From contig NZ_QLZR01000001.1 of assembly GCF_003289955.1 (NCBI RefSeq), forward strand, positions 124,001 through 188,000: 64,000 bases of DNA, written 5' to 3'. Position numbers and translations under genes: made by a program. Positions 52,654-61,545 of this stretch are shown here, in pieces. The notes beneath the pieces were generated by a model. That model saw nothing but the letters and a program-made list of their open reading frames with translations. It was not told the origin of the DNA and did no database searches. How positions within the stretch are numbered: the stretch's first letter is position 1; each line of letters starts with the position of its first letter. The stretch is from Planococcus halotolerans. Lineage in GTDB: Bacteria > Bacillota > Bacilli > Bacillales_A > Planococcaceae.

Positions 52654-53190
52654 TTAAGCCGGCAATACATATTCACGTGTTTGGACATCTTCAAGCAATA
52701 AATCTTTTAATCTTTGCTTGCCCCGGAACAGACGGGATTTGACTGTGCCGATTGAAACTTTCATCGCTTCCGCAATCTCGATCAATGATAATTGATGCAC
52801 ATAGAAATAGACAATCGTCGTCCGGTAAATCGAATCCAACTCCGAGATTTTATTCTGCAGCAATTCAGATACATCCTGCTGCTCCAATAATTCAGGCGCT
52901 CCTGCATTATCCGATGGGATCAGGTCAAGCAATGAAATGTCGAGACCTTCCGGCTGCTGCTGGACATGTTTGCTGCGGCGCACATTTTTACGGTAACGGT
53001 CACGGAACGTATTCATACAGATTGTCGTCAACCAGGCTTTGACATGATCCACTTCTTTGATCGAATCTTCATATCGCACCACTTTCAGCCAAACCTCCTG
53101 CATAAGATCTTCCGCTTCCACCTTATTGCGTGTCAGTTTTAAGCATAAATGATAAATGTAACGATTGTATTCTGTATATAAACTTTCCAT
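52654..53190 (-). CDS. ECF-type RNA polymerase sigma factor
   Basis: A 178-residue group-IV sigma factor. Region 2 covers about residues 1-75 (YIYHLCLKLTRNKVEAEDLMQEVWLKV, AWLTTICMNTFRDRYRK), and region 4 about 110-170 (YFYVHQLSLIEIAEAMKVSIGTVKSRLFRGK) holds the helix-turn-helix. There is no adjacent anti-sigma gene. It is monocistronic with its own terminator, so how it is held inactive is not evident. It resembles SigM/SigW-like factors in general, but no precise group is assigned. Confidence 0.88.
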   Translation of the reverse strand: MESLYTEYNRYIYHLCLKLTRNKVEAEDLMQEVWLKVVRYEDSIKEVDHVKAWLTTICMNTFRDRYRKNVRRSKHVQQQPEGLDISLLDLIPSDNAGAPELLEQQDVSELLQNKISELDSIYRTTIVYFYVHQLSLIEIAEAMKVSIGTVKSRLFRGKQRLKDLLLEDVQTREYVLPA

Positions 53191-53291
53191 GAATTGTTCC
53201 TCCGTCCGTTTTTCTTATTGACCTTATTGTGCCGGAAAAGAACCTTTCACTCTATCGCTTCCGCTTTCATTTAGCTTACAGTTATGTAATG

Positions 53292-53752
53292 AAACGAAAA
53301 GCGGAAACGGCCGCTCAGCTCCGACAAGCAAGAGATGGACCAAATGTAATTTGGTCCATCTCTTTGCGACGAAGCTAGCGCAGCGATGCAGGAGCAGTAA
53401 GGTTTTTCACGATTTGGCGAAGCGGCGTCTTTCCAGCCACACAGTCTCGAAAAGCGGAAGTGCCTGTTCAGCTCTGACAGGTATAAGACGAATCAGCGTA
53501 GTGGCGTTCTTTGCCACGCAGCTGGTTTGACTTATATCCCGAAGAGCTAGGCACTGGAGACTAGACAAAAAGTGGCTTACGACTCGAGGAGTTGGCCGTT
53601 GGAGTCTGGACAACGAAAAGCGGAAGCGCCCGTTAAGCTCTGAAAGGCTTAAGGCGAGCTAGCGAAGCGGCGGTCTTTGCCGTATAGCTAGATTGACTTA
53701 TGAACCTAAGAGCTGGGCGGCTGGAGTCTGGACAGAGAAAAGCGGAAACCCC
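53292..53752. repeat. Cluster of dispersed palindromic repeats
   Basis: About 460 bp made of several copies. Module B with an AAATGTAATTT-centred hairpin lies at about 53330-53400. A module A copy at 53450-53570 shows GCGTAGTGGCGTTC and GCCACGCAGCTGG. Another at 53618-53740 begins GAAAAGCGGAAGCGCCCGTT and ends CTGGAGTCTGGAC. It fills the region between the sigma factor and CNNM genes. Confidence 0.85.
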
Positions 53753-53772
53753 CGCTCACATTTAAAGCAAAA

Positions 53773-53800
53773 CAAAAAAACCCGCCCAAAGGCAGGTTTT
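53773..53800 (-). terminator. Terminator of the CNNM/CorC gene
   Basis: AAACCTGCC pairs with GGCGGGTTT on the minus strand, followed by TTTTGTTTTG. It starts at the stop codon. Confidence 0.9.
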
Positions 53801-55040
53801 AAGCAAAAACTTCTTCATCTTTTTTGGTTATGGTCAAGCGCACAATGCGGTTGCGGTCCATTTCGTTTACTTCAACATGAAGATTTTCATATGTGAACTG
53901 CTCACCTTCATCCGGGACGTGGCCAAGCTGCTGCATGACAAATCCGGCAATGGTGTCGTGGTCATTCGGAACTTCCACTTCAAACATTTCATTCACATCT
54001 TCAATTTCAAGACGCCCATGGCAAGACAAGGTCGTGTCGGTCATTACAAATACCAGTTCATCATCTTCCTCGTCCGTTTCATCTTCGATGTCCTGGCCGA
54101 TCATTTCTTCGATAATATCTTCATGCGTAACGATTCCCAGTGTCCCGCCGTATTCGTCCAAAATAACAGCCATGTGTTTTTTCTTGGCCATCATCATCTT
54201 AAAGACTTTTTCAACGCTGACTGACTGGACTACGAATAGCGGATTATCATCCATCAATTCCTGCAAGGTCAGATTCGGGTTCATGGACCATTCGATCAAT
54301 TTTTTCGAATAGAACAGGCCAACCACGTTATCCATGCTTTCTTCATAGATTGGATAACGTGTATAAGAAGAATCCAGGATTAAATCGCGGACTTCTTCAT
54401 AAGTTGATTCGATGGAAATACCGACGATATCCGTACGGTGAGTGGACATTACATCTGAAACGTCTTTATGCGGGAAATCGAGAACTCCCTTGATCCTTTC
54501 AGATTCATCTTCTTCGAAAGTTCCTTCAGTCGAAGCAATATCGACCATCGTACGCAATTCTTCCTTTGTCATCGTCGCTTCCTTGACGCTGCCTTTTGAA
54601 ATGATGCGAATAAAGATATTGGTGAACTGCGCAAGCAACCAAGTAAGTGGCTTGAACAAAAACACAAGCACCCTGATTACCGGAGCCACAACGTAAGCAA
54701 CTTTATCTGCAAAAGTCGCTGCAATTGTTTTCGGCAGAACTTCACCGAATATGATTAAGATTAAAGTCAAAATTGCCGTGGCAAGCCCGACTTCCCACCC
54801 TCTGTCAATTGCAATCATGGTGACGAGGGTCGGCAGCATAATGTTGGCAATATTATTTCCGATTAATATAGTAGTGATCATCCGGTCCGGCTTCGCAATC
54901 AATCTTTGCAGGTTCTGCGCTTTTACATCCCCCTGCTCTGCGCGAAGATGGACCTTCATCCTATTAACCGCAGTCAATGCCGTTTCGCTTCCCGATAAGA
55001 AGAACGACATCATTAAAAATAATACTAACGCTATAAACAA
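53799..55040 (-). CDS. CNNM/CorC family transport protein (DUF21, CBS pair, CorC_HlyC domains)
   Basis: A 413-residue protein with four N-terminal helices (DUF21/CNNM, about 1-150), a CBS-domain pair (about 200-320, e.g. VMSTHRTDIVGI, VGLFYSKKL, AVILDEYGGTLGIVTHEDI) and a C-terminal CorC_HlyC domain (about 335-405). Such proteins are linked to Mg2+/Co2+ export. The start is a TTG at 55040 encoding MFIALVLFLMMSFFLSGSETALT, 8 nt after GGAGG. No ATG fits upstream. Confidence 0.9.
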   Translation of the reverse strand: MFIALVLFLMMSFFLSGSETALTAVNRMKVHLRAEQGDVKAQNLQRLIAKPDRMITTILIGNNIANIMLPTLVTMIAIDRGWEVGLATAILTLILIIFGEVLPKTIAATFADKVAYVVAPVIRVLVFLFKPLTWLLAQFTNIFIRIISKGSVKEATMTKEELRTMVDIASTEGTFEEDESERIKGVLDFPHKDVSDVMSTHRTDIVGISIESTYEEVRDLILDSSYTRYPIYEESMDNVVGLFYSKKLIEWSMNPNLTLQELMDDNPLFVVQSVSVEKVFKMMMAKKKHMAVILDEYGGTLGIVTHEDIIEEMIGQDIEDETDEEDDELVFVMTDTTLSCHGRLEIEDVNEMFEVEVPNDHDTIAGFVMQQLGHVPDEGEQFTYENLHVEVNEMDRNRIVRLTITKKDEEVFA

Positions 55041-55148
55041 AATTGTTTCCTCCAGTGTCTAAAACACAAAATTTTTACGTGCTATTTCCGTACGTACAAT
55101 TATATCACAGCGATTTTCCTTCTGTCGAAAAGTACAACTTCGTTATGG

Positions 55149-55154
55149 TATACT
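55149..55154 (+). promoter_or_regulatory. Extended -10 element of the M20 peptidase gene
   Basis: TGGTATACT, an extended -10, lies 41 bp upstream of the start codon. A weak TCGAAA lies 18 bp upstream of it. Confidence 0.45.
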
Positions 55155-55194
55155 TTTTTCATTGTAAAAACTCAAAGAAAAGAGGTTTTTCAGA

Positions 55195-56571
55195 ATGGAT
55201 GCAAAGCAAATTGAACGTTATTTCCAGCAACACCGCGGAGATCATTTGGAAGAGTTGAAGTCTTTCCTCCGTATTCCCTCGGTCAGCTCGTTGTCAGAAC
55301 ATAAAGAAGATATGCTGACAGCGGCCGAATGGCTGGTCAACGCTTTCGAAAAAGCGGGAATGGAGAATGTTAAAATCGATGAAACCGGTGGCCATCCCCT
55401 GGTTTATGCCGACTGGCTGCATGCCGAAGACAAACCAACCGTATTGGTTTATGGCCATTATGACGTCCAGCCTGTCGATCCTCTTCACTTGTGGGAATCG
55501 TCTCCATTTGATCCGCAGGTGCGCGACAATAAATTATACGCCCGCGGTGCAAGCGATGATAAAGGCCAGACTTTCATGCATATAAAAGCGGCCGAAGCGC
55601 TATTGCAGCTGAATGGCGAACTTCCAGTCAATATGAAATTCATCATTGAAGGCGAAGAGGAAATCGGCAGTCCGAGCCTCCCGGCCTATGTAGAAAAAAA
55701 TAAAGATGCTCTTGAAGCAGATTTAATCGTCATTTCCGATACAGGCATGCAAGGGCCTGGGCGTCCGGCAGTTTGCTACGGCCTTCGCGGTCTTGCAGGC
55801 ATCCAGATTGATGTGAAAGGTCCGAAAGGCGATCTGCATTCCGGTCTTTACGGTGGAGCTGTGCAAAATCCGCTGCACGCCATTGTTGAAATCCTTGAAA
55901 GCTTCCGTGACAAAGAAGGCGTCATCCAAGTGGAAGGATTCTATGATGACGTTCTGCCTGTTTCCGATAAGGAACGCGCTGAATTCGCATCACTCGAGTT
56001 TGACTTGGAAAATGAAAAGAAAGAACTTGGCATCACAGAAGATTTCGGTGAAACAGGTTATTCATTTGTTGAACGTACATGGATCCGTCCGACTCTTGAA
56101 GTCAACGGCATTACAGGTGGCTTCTCTGGTGAAGGCATCAAAACAGTGCTTCCTGCAGAAGCAAGCAGTAAAATAACATGCCGCTTGGTTCCTGACCAGG
56201 ATCCGGACGACATTGTCGCCAAACTGAAAGCTCATGTCGAGTCGCATAAACCGGCTGGCGTTTCTGTTGAAATTACAGAATTCGATAAAGGAAAACCATT
56301 CCTGACGCCATTCGATCACCCGGCAATCCAGGCAGCTGGCCGTTCATATGAGAAAATCTACGGCGTACCGACAGCATTCACCCGCATGGGCGGCTCGATT
56401 CCAATTGTGGCAGCCTTCGATGAAATCCTCGAGCGCCCTGTCGTTCTTATGGGATTCGGCCTTGCTTCCGAGAACTTCCATGCACCAAACGAGCACTTCC
56501 ATCTTGAGAACTTCGATAAAGGGCTTCGTGTCATCTGCGATTACCTGTTTGAAGCTTCCGCGTTGAAGTAA
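55195..56571 (+). CDS. M20 family dipeptidase
   Basis: A 458-residue metallopeptidase of the M20 family. VLVYGHYDVQPVDP near 80-93, ARGASDDKGQ near 118-127 and EGEEEIGS near 148-155 hold the zinc ligands and the catalytic glutamate. A lid/dimerisation domain lies in the middle, and FHAPNEHF near the C terminus gives the last histidine. Substrates in the family include dipeptides and acylated amino acids, so precise specificity is open. It has an extended -10 promoter and its own terminator. Confidence 0.9.
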   Translation: MDAKQIERYFQQHRGDHLEELKSFLRIPSVSSLSEHKEDMLTAAEWLVNAFEKAGMENVKIDETGGHPLVYADWLHAEDKPTVLVYGHYDVQPVDPLHLWESSPFDPQVRDNKLYARGASDDKGQTFMHIKAAEALLQLNGELPVNMKFIIEGEEEIGSPSLPAYVEKNKDALEADLIVISDTGMQGPGRPAVCYGLRGLAGIQIDVKGPKGDLHSGLYGGAVQNPLHAIVEILESFRDKEGVIQVEGFYDDVLPVSDKERAEFASLEFDLENEKKELGITEDFGETGYSFVERTWIRPTLEVNGITGGFSGEGIKTVLPAEASSKITCRLVPDQDPDDIVAKLKAHVESHKPAGVSVEITEFDKGKPFLTPFDHPAIQAAGRSYEKIYGVPTAFTRMGGSIPIVAAFDEILERPVVLMGFGLASENFHAPNEHFHLENFDKGLRVICDYLFEASALK

Positions 56572-56580
56572 AGCGATTTT

Positions 56581-56617
56581 CAACCTTCCTGCCCCAGCGG
56601 CAGGAAGGTTTTTTTAT
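56581..56617 (+). terminator. Terminator of the M20 peptidase gene
   Basis: ACCTTCCTGCC pairs with GGCAGGAAGGT around CCAGC, followed by TTTTTT. Confidence 0.95.
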
Positions 56618-56688
56618 CGTGCAGTTTCCTTCCTGCGGAAAAACTGCTTTACTTATAGACATTAGATCTTTTCAACGGAGGCCATTAT

Positions 56689-57255
56689 ATGCTATTTTAT
56701 TTTTTATTTTCTTATCTGTTCGGCACCCTGATGACCGCCTGGCTCATCGGCAAATGGAAAGGGGTCGACCTCAGCAAAGAGCGCAGTGGCAATCTTGGCG
56801 CCCGTAATGCCGGTGCTGTCATCGGCAAGAGCGCTTTCCTGCTGACATTCCTGGGTGATGCAGGCAAAGGGGCATTAGTGGTCTTTGCGGGTTTCTATTT
56901 CAACTTTCCGTTATGGGCGGTTGCCATCGCTGGACTTTTGGCGGTGCTCGGGCATCTGTTCCCTTTTTGGCTCCGCGGCCGCGGCGGGAAGGGCATTTCT
57001 GTTTTTCTCGGTGTGACATTCTTTTTGACGCCTGAACTTTTTCTGGCGATGTTCGTGATGTTCATCGCATTTTATCCATTTTTCAAAAGCGCCACTTTAT
57101 GTATGCTGAGCGCCTTTACGGCATTTATCGTATTGGCTGCTGTTCTTCACGTCATTCCGGTTGTATGGCCCCTGATTTTGGCAATTATTATTATTGTCTA
57201 CAAACACCGTTTCGATATTGAACAGTCCTATATCAGACGGTTTGGCAACACGTAA
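56689..57255 (+). CDS. PlsY-like glycerol-3-phosphate acyltransferase paralogue
   Basis: A 188-residue membrane protein with about six helices, start ATG after ACGGAGG. It has motifs of the PlsY (DUF205) family: RSGNLGARNAG in place of SGNxGATNxxR, GDAGKGA, and RGRGGKGIS. The arginine that ends motif 1 in true PlsY is replaced (GAVIG). It could be a PlsY paralogue with altered activity. The housekeeping plsY is expected elsewhere. The gene is on its own, 108 nt before degV. Confidence 0.75.
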   Translation: MLFYFLFSYLFGTLMTAWLIGKWKGVDLSKERSGNLGARNAGAVIGKSAFLLTFLGDAGKGALVVFAGFYFNFPLWAVAIAGLLAVLGHLFPFWLRGRGGKGISVFLGVTFFLTPELFLAMFVMFIAFYPFFKSATLCMLSAFTAFIVLAAVLHVIPVVWPLILAIIIIVYKHRFDIEQSYIRRFGNT

Positions 57256-57364
57256 CATAGGATTGTCAGCCAAACGGAATTTCATAACCCCCTGCTCTAT
57301 CCGCATAATATTATTCGTGTTATAGTTTTATTATTCAAAAAATTAAAGGATGGGATGTTGAATC

Positions 57365-58219
57365 ATGAAAAAACCAATTGCATGGGTGATGGATACTACT
57401 GGCTACGTAACCGAAGAAATGAAAGCTCATCCAGACGTCTATATTGTGCCGCTTAATATACATTTCGGCTCTGAAGAATTTATTGACGGAGTGGATCTTA
57501 CACAAGCTCAACTGTATGAGCGCATTAAAGCGGCTCCGGAATTCCCGAAGACTTCCCAGCCATCTGCCGGGAAATTCGCTGAGCTGTACGACAAGCTGAA
57601 AGAAGAATATGAATGCGCCATCGCTGTCCACGCTTCTGCAAAATTGAGCGGAACAATTGCTTCTTCTACTGCAGGAGCTGACATGTCAGGCTTTAAAGTC
57701 TATGCAGTCGATTCCCTTGCCCTGTCATATGGTCTATCGGGCCTGCTGGAACGTGGCATGGAACTTGAAAAAGAAGGACTCGACGCTGAACAGATTGCAC
57801 AGAAGCTTGAGAAAGAAACTGCTGATTTCCGCAATTATATTCTTATCGGCAATCTGACGCAATTATACAAAGGCGGCCGGATGAGCGGCGCCCAGTACTA
57901 TATCGGAAGCCTTCTGCAAGTTAAGCCAATCGTTCAGATCAGCCAGGAAGGCGAATTAAAACCGATTGATAAAGTACGTTCCCATAAAAAAGCCGTAAAA
58001 TACCTGATTGACCACGCGGTCAAAGATAACAAGGAACTCGGTGTCGACACGTTCCAGATCATGCACGGCAACTCACACGATGAAGCCGAGAATTTAAAGC
58101 GTGAAGTTTTAAAAGTTATCCCCGAAGCCCAGATTATTGTCGGAGATTTAAGTTCATCCCTGGCAGTCCATGCAGGCGAAGGCACCTTGGCATTAATGTG
58201 GAGAAAAAGCCCTCAATAA
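57365..58219 (+). CDS. DegV family fatty-acid-binding protein
   Basis: A 284-residue DegV-fold protein. The N-terminal VMDTTGYV, PLNIHFGSEEFIDGVDLT and KTSQPSAGKF, and the later SAKLSGTIASS, are the conserved fatty-acid-carboxylate-binding loops. DegV/FakB proteins present fatty acids to the kinase FakA for phospholipid synthesis. The neighbouring PlsY-like gene, also of the acyl-phosphate route, fits this. Which fatty acid it binds is not known. Confidence 0.88.
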   Translation: MKKPIAWVMDTTGYVTEEMKAHPDVYIVPLNIHFGSEEFIDGVDLTQAQLYERIKAAPEFPKTSQPSAGKFAELYDKLKEEYECAIAVHASAKLSGTIASSTAGADMSGFKVYAVDSLALSYGLSGLLERGMELEKEGLDAEQIAQKLEKETADFRNYILIGNLTQLYKGGRMSGAQYYIGSLLQVKPIVQISQEGELKPIDKVRSHKKAVKYLIDHAVKDNKELGVDTFQIMHGNSHDEAENLKREVLKVIPEAQIIVGDLSSSLAVHAGEGTLALMWRKSPQ

Positions 58220-58301
58220 TCAGAATTTTCACAGAGGTCATAGAAGATATCCACTGTTTCTTCTGCTACAATAAAAGCAGAATGACGGTGAGGTGGAGTT
58301 T

Positions 58302-59321
58302 ATGCAGCATGTTGAACGAGAGATTTTTAATACCGTAGAACTATGCGATGCAAAAGGCCAGTTAAATCCTGAAGCGATTGGATTTGCGCGCAAGCCTCTA
58401 ATCATCAGCAACCTTAAAGGGAATTTCATGCGCAAGAAAAAGTGGAATTACTGGTGTGTTTTTGGAGAAGAGATCATGTTTTCCGCTACCATCAGCCATT
58501 TGGATTACGCAACGGTCTGTTTTGTCTATTTCCTGAATTACGAAACTCAACGTTTTTATGAAAAAACCGTAGTTATGCCCTTTTCCAGAAAGCGCATTAT
58601 TGCAGATGAAGCATTGGAAACCTGTAAATTCCAGCATCCGGACATGGAAATCGAATTTCTGTACAATCAGGACTCAACCCATATCACTGTTCAAATCGAT
58701 GACTTTGATGGTGAAAAACTGAGTGCCAACCTGGACATCAGTTATCCTAAAAATCATGAATCCCTGAACGTAGTGATTCCTTGGAACCGCCAGACTTTCC
58801 AATTCACCGGCAAGCACCTGTGCCTGCCGGCAACCGGTACCGTGAAAGTCGGTGCCCATCAGTATAATTTCGAACCGGTTGAAAGTTTTGCCGTTCTGGA
58901 TACGGGCAGAGGCGTATGGCCTCGGGAGTCTTCATGGAACTGGGCCATGGCTTCCCAGCGCTCACTCGGTAAAACCATTGGATTGAACTTCGGCGGCAAA
59001 TGGACTGACGGCACCGGAATGACTGAAAATGCGTTTTTCGTAAACGGTAAAATGCATAAAATACACGAAGACGTTCTGTTCCATTATGACGATACGGATT
59101 ATAAAGCGCCCTGGCAGATTGCCACAAAGTTTTCTGATGATGTCAAATTGGAGTTCACGCCCTTTTTCGAGCGTGTTTCCAAGAGTGATATGAAACTGGT
59201 GAAATCCGAAGTCCATCAGCTATTCGGTTATTATAATGGGTATGTACGCTATGAAGATGGCAGGAAGTTAAAAATCAGCCAATTGCTCGGCTCTATTGAA
59301 GAGCATTATGCGAAGTGGTAA
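58302..59321 (+). CDS. DUF2804 family protein
   Basis: A 339-residue protein of the DUF2804 family, start ATG at 58302 (MQHVEREIFNTVELCD) after GAGGTGGAG; a GTG at 58293 lies within that ribosome site. The family is all-beta in appearance, with WNYWCVFGEEIMFSATI near the N terminus and GRGVWPRESSWNW in the middle. The function is unknown, and related proteins often resemble lipid- or carotenoid-processing folds. It is a plus-strand gene downstream of degV. Confidence 0.8.
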   Translation: MQHVEREIFNTVELCDAKGQLNPEAIGFARKPLIISNLKGNFMRKKKWNYWCVFGEEIMFSATISHLDYATVCFVYFLNYETQRFYEKTVVMPFSRKRIIADEALETCKFQHPDMEIEFLYNQDSTHITVQIDDFDGEKLSANLDISYPKNHESLNVVIPWNRQTFQFTGKHLCLPATGTVKVGAHQYNFEPVESFAVLDTGRGVWPRESSWNWAMASQRSLGKTIGLNFGGKWTDGTGMTENAFFVNGKMHKIHEDVLFHYDDTDYKAPWQIATKFSDDVKLEFTPFFERVSKSDMKLVKSEVHQLFGYYNGYVRYEDGRKLKISQLLGSIEEHYAKW

Positions 59322-59326
59322 TAGAA

Positions 59327-59440
59327 AAGCGACGGCACCCGTTCAGCTCTGAAAAGCATAAGACAGATCAGCGTAGTGGCCTTGGCCACGCAGCTGAGCA
59401 GGCTTATGACTCGAAGAGTTGGGTGGCCGGAGTCTGGACA
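59327..59440. repeat. Dispersed palindromic repeat, module A
   Basis: A complete copy: GAAAAGCGACGGCACCCGTT, the CAGCTCTGAAAAGCATAAG arm, a central GTGGCCTTGGCCAC hairpin, the CTTATGACTCGAAGAGTTGG arm and CGGAGTCTGGAC. It lies between the DUF2804 stop codon and its terminator, so it is transcribed in that mRNA. Confidence 0.9.
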
Positions 59441-59447
59441 AAAAAAG

Positions 59448-59477
59448 AGACGCCGGCATCCCGCCGGCGTCTTTTCG
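59448..59477 (+). terminator. Terminator of the DUF2804 gene
   Basis: AGACGCCGGC pairs with GCCGGCGTCT around ATCCC, followed by TTTC. Confidence 0.8.
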
Positions 59478-59518
59478 AGCTTTCTAGAAACATACAAATT
59501 CTATAATTATTACGTTTC

Positions 59519-59570
59519 AGATGGACGCTTTCCGCGGGGAGCGGCCTAAGCCTCCTCATCCGCTTCGAAA
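59519..59570. repeat. Fragment of a second dispersed repeat family (CTTTCCGCGG type)
   Basis: GATGGACGCTTTCCGCGGGG followed by GCCTAAGCCTCCTCATC and CGCTTCG. It resembles the common Bacillales intergenic repeat beginning CGCTTTCCGCGGGC, here as a truncated copy joined to module B of the other family. Confidence 0.6.
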
Positions 59571-59765
59571 ACCTTGTGCTGCTGTCTCTGCATCGCTGCG
59601 CTAGCTTCGAGACATGAAAAACCGTTGCAGCGCAGCGATGCAGGAGCATGGGTTTGAGTTAGTGCATGACAGCATGTTGATATAAAAATCACGTGCTCCT
59701 GCAGTGCTGCGCACTTCGTCGCAAAGACATTAACCTCGCAAGCGTCGGCTAATGTCTTCGAAGCT
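59571..59765. repeat. Module B repeats, three partial copies
   Basis: TGTCTCTGCATCGCTGCGCTAG at 59582, the inverted CGCAGCGATGCAGGAGCA at 59634, and GTGCTCCTGCAGTGCTGCGC with CTTCGTCGCAAAGACATTA at 59693-59733. The last pairs with TAATGTCTTCG after 59750 to form a hairpin. Confidence 0.65.
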
Positions 59766-59803
59766 GTTTTGCGCAATATCGGTTTACATTCTTCTATCAG
59801 TTT

Positions 59804-60532
59804 CTACTGATTCACGGGACTTTCCAATTCCGCCAGCATCAGTTCGGGAAAATCGGTAAATATGCCGTGAATGCCTATTTGCTGCAATTGCTGGGCATAC
59901 TCGATTTCATTGACTGTATATGCATAAACAATTGCGCCTCTGCGCAGTGCATCTGTAGCCATTCGGCGAAAGGCGCCAGGCAAGGACATATGGATGCGGT
60001 CGGTGCCGACAACCCGGGCATAATCATAGACATCGACGTATATATCCAAAGTAAGGATCGCGGATTCAACTGTTTTTTTGCGGCTGACTGTCTGAATATC
60101 TTCATGGTTAAACGAAGAAATCAGGATCCGATGCAGGAATCCCCGTTTCTCCGCAGCTTCAAGAACTTTGCCCACAAGGCCTTCGTATGGAAAAACATCC
60201 GTTTTCAGTTCAATATTCAAGCGATGATCCGTTTCCTGAAAGATATCGAAAACTTCATCCAGAGTGGGAATTTTTTCGCCGGCAAATTCCCCCGAAAACC
60301 AGGAACCAGCATCCAATTTCCGCACTTCACTCAGGGTCATATCTTTGATGTACCCTTTCCCGTCTGTAGTCCGGTTGACCTTTTCATCATGGATCACTAC
60401 GATTTCCCTGTCTTTTGTGAGATGAACATCAATTTCCACTCCGGTTATCGGCAATTCTGCTGCCGCTTTGAAAGCTGCTAATGTATTTTCAGGATATGTT
60501 CCTGAACATCCCCTATGTGCATAGATTCTCAT
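59804..60532 (-). CDS. Glycerophosphodiester phosphodiesterase
   Basis: A 242-residue GDPD-family TIM-barrel enzyme. The start at 60532 follows AGGAGGGG by 4 nt. Catalytic and metal residues are in HRGCSGTYPENT (residues 6-17) and VEIDVHLTKD, with the second histidine in VVIHDEKVNRTT. There is no signal peptide, so it acts in the cytoplasm on glycerophosphodiesters. It starts 10 nt after the stop of kynA and probably shares its transcript, although no functional link is evident. Confidence 0.9.
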   Translation of the reverse strand: MRIYAHRGCSGTYPENTLAAFKAAAELPITGVEIDVHLTKDREIVVIHDEKVNRTTDGKGYIKDMTLSEVRKLDAGSWFSGEFAGEKIPTLDEVFDIFQETDHRLNIELKTDVFPYEGLVGKVLEAAEKRGFLHRILISSFNHEDIQTVSRKKTVESAILTLDIYVDVYDYARVVGTDRIHMSLPGAFRRMATDALRRGAIVYAYTVNEIEYAQQLQQIGIHGIFTDFPELMLAELESPVNQ

Positions 60533-60542
60533 AAAGCCCCTC

Positions 60543-61397
60543 CTAAATCTCTGTTCTGATATCCCAAAGTTCAGGGAAAAAATATTGGTCAAGCACCTTT
60601 TTCAAATAATGGACACCAGAAGAACCGCCTGTTCCTTGTCTGAAACCGATAATGCGTTCAACGGTCTTCATGTGGCGGAAACGCCATTGCTGCAGCCAGT
60701 CTTCTATATCAACCAGCTTTTCTGCCAATTGGTACAGTTCCCAGTGCGTATCCACATCGCGATAAATTGTTTTCCAGGCTTCCCTTACACTGTCATGTGG
60801 TTCATAAACTGTTGTGATGTCGCGTTCCAAAACTTCTTTATCAATGGCAAAACCGCTCCGTGCCAGTTTCTTTATTGCTGCGTCATAAAGGCCTGGCGCT
60901 TCAAAAGCTGCAGTCAGTTCTTTCAGAAGAGCTGGATCCTTCTCATATATTTTCAGCACATGCTTCGTCTTATAACCCAGCGCAAATTCAATCATCCGAT
61001 ATTGATAGGATTGGAAACCACTGGCATTGCCGAGATCATCGCGGAATTCCATATACTCAGCTGGTGTCATCGTTGCCAGCACATCCCATCCATTAATGAT
61101 CTGGGATTGTATTTTTGACACACGGGCCATTTGCTTAAATGCCGGTTGAAGATCGTCGGCATCAATACTGCGGATTGCTGCGCGCAATTCATGCAGTATC
61201 AATTTCATCCACAGTTCCGACACTTGGTGGATAACGATGAACAAAGTTTCGTCATGATGGCCACTGACTCCATCCTGTGCTGTCAACAATTGGTCCAGGT
61301 GCAAATAATCACCGTAAGTCATGCTCTCCTTAAAATCTGTTCTGATATTTTTTTCGGAAGCTGCTGCAATGTTTTGGCCGTTAGTATATTTGTCCAT
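60543..61397 (-). CDS. kynA: Tryptophan 2,3-dioxygenase KynA
   Basis: A 284-residue heme dioxygenase. The proximal heme ligand is His242 in [22 protein letters not shown]. The substrate-binding [17 protein letters not shown] begins at 118, with the carboxylate-binding Arg119. It opens the indole ring of tryptophan to N-formylkynurenine. The usual partners kynB and kynU are not in the window. The downstream gene is a phosphodiesterase, which is unusual for the pathway. Confidence 0.95.
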   Translation of the reverse strand: MDKYTNGQNIAAASEKNIRTDFKESMTYGDYLHLDQLLTAQDGVSGHHDETLFIVIHQVSELWMKLILHELRAAIRSIDADDLQPAFKQMARVSKIQSQIINGWDVLATMTPAEYMEFRDDLGNASGFQSYQYRMIEFALGYKTKHVLKIYEKDPALLKELTAAFEAPGLYDAAIKKLARSGFAIDKEVLERDITTVYEPHDSVREAWKTIYRDVDTHWELYQLAEKLVDIEDWLQQWRFRHMKTVERIIGFRQGTGGSSGVHYLKKVLDQYFFPELWDIRTEI

Positions 61398-61545
61398 GAA
61401 GATAACCCCTTTATGCTCTGCTTTTCCTCTTCTCGACTTTTGCGTTAACTCTACTGCTGTAAATCCTTCTTAGATGAAATGAAAAGCTTATGTTTTCGAA
61501 ATTCGGGAATGGAATCTATAAATGCAAAATGAAAGGATGAGAGTA

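Noticed and set aside
53407-53896. Small frames within the repeat clusters (also at 10.6, 33.5, 50.8 and 59.4 kb)
   Set aside because: Their sequences are translations of modules A and B (e.g. SRLQRP, DPKSWAAGVW) and recur wherever the repeat occurs.
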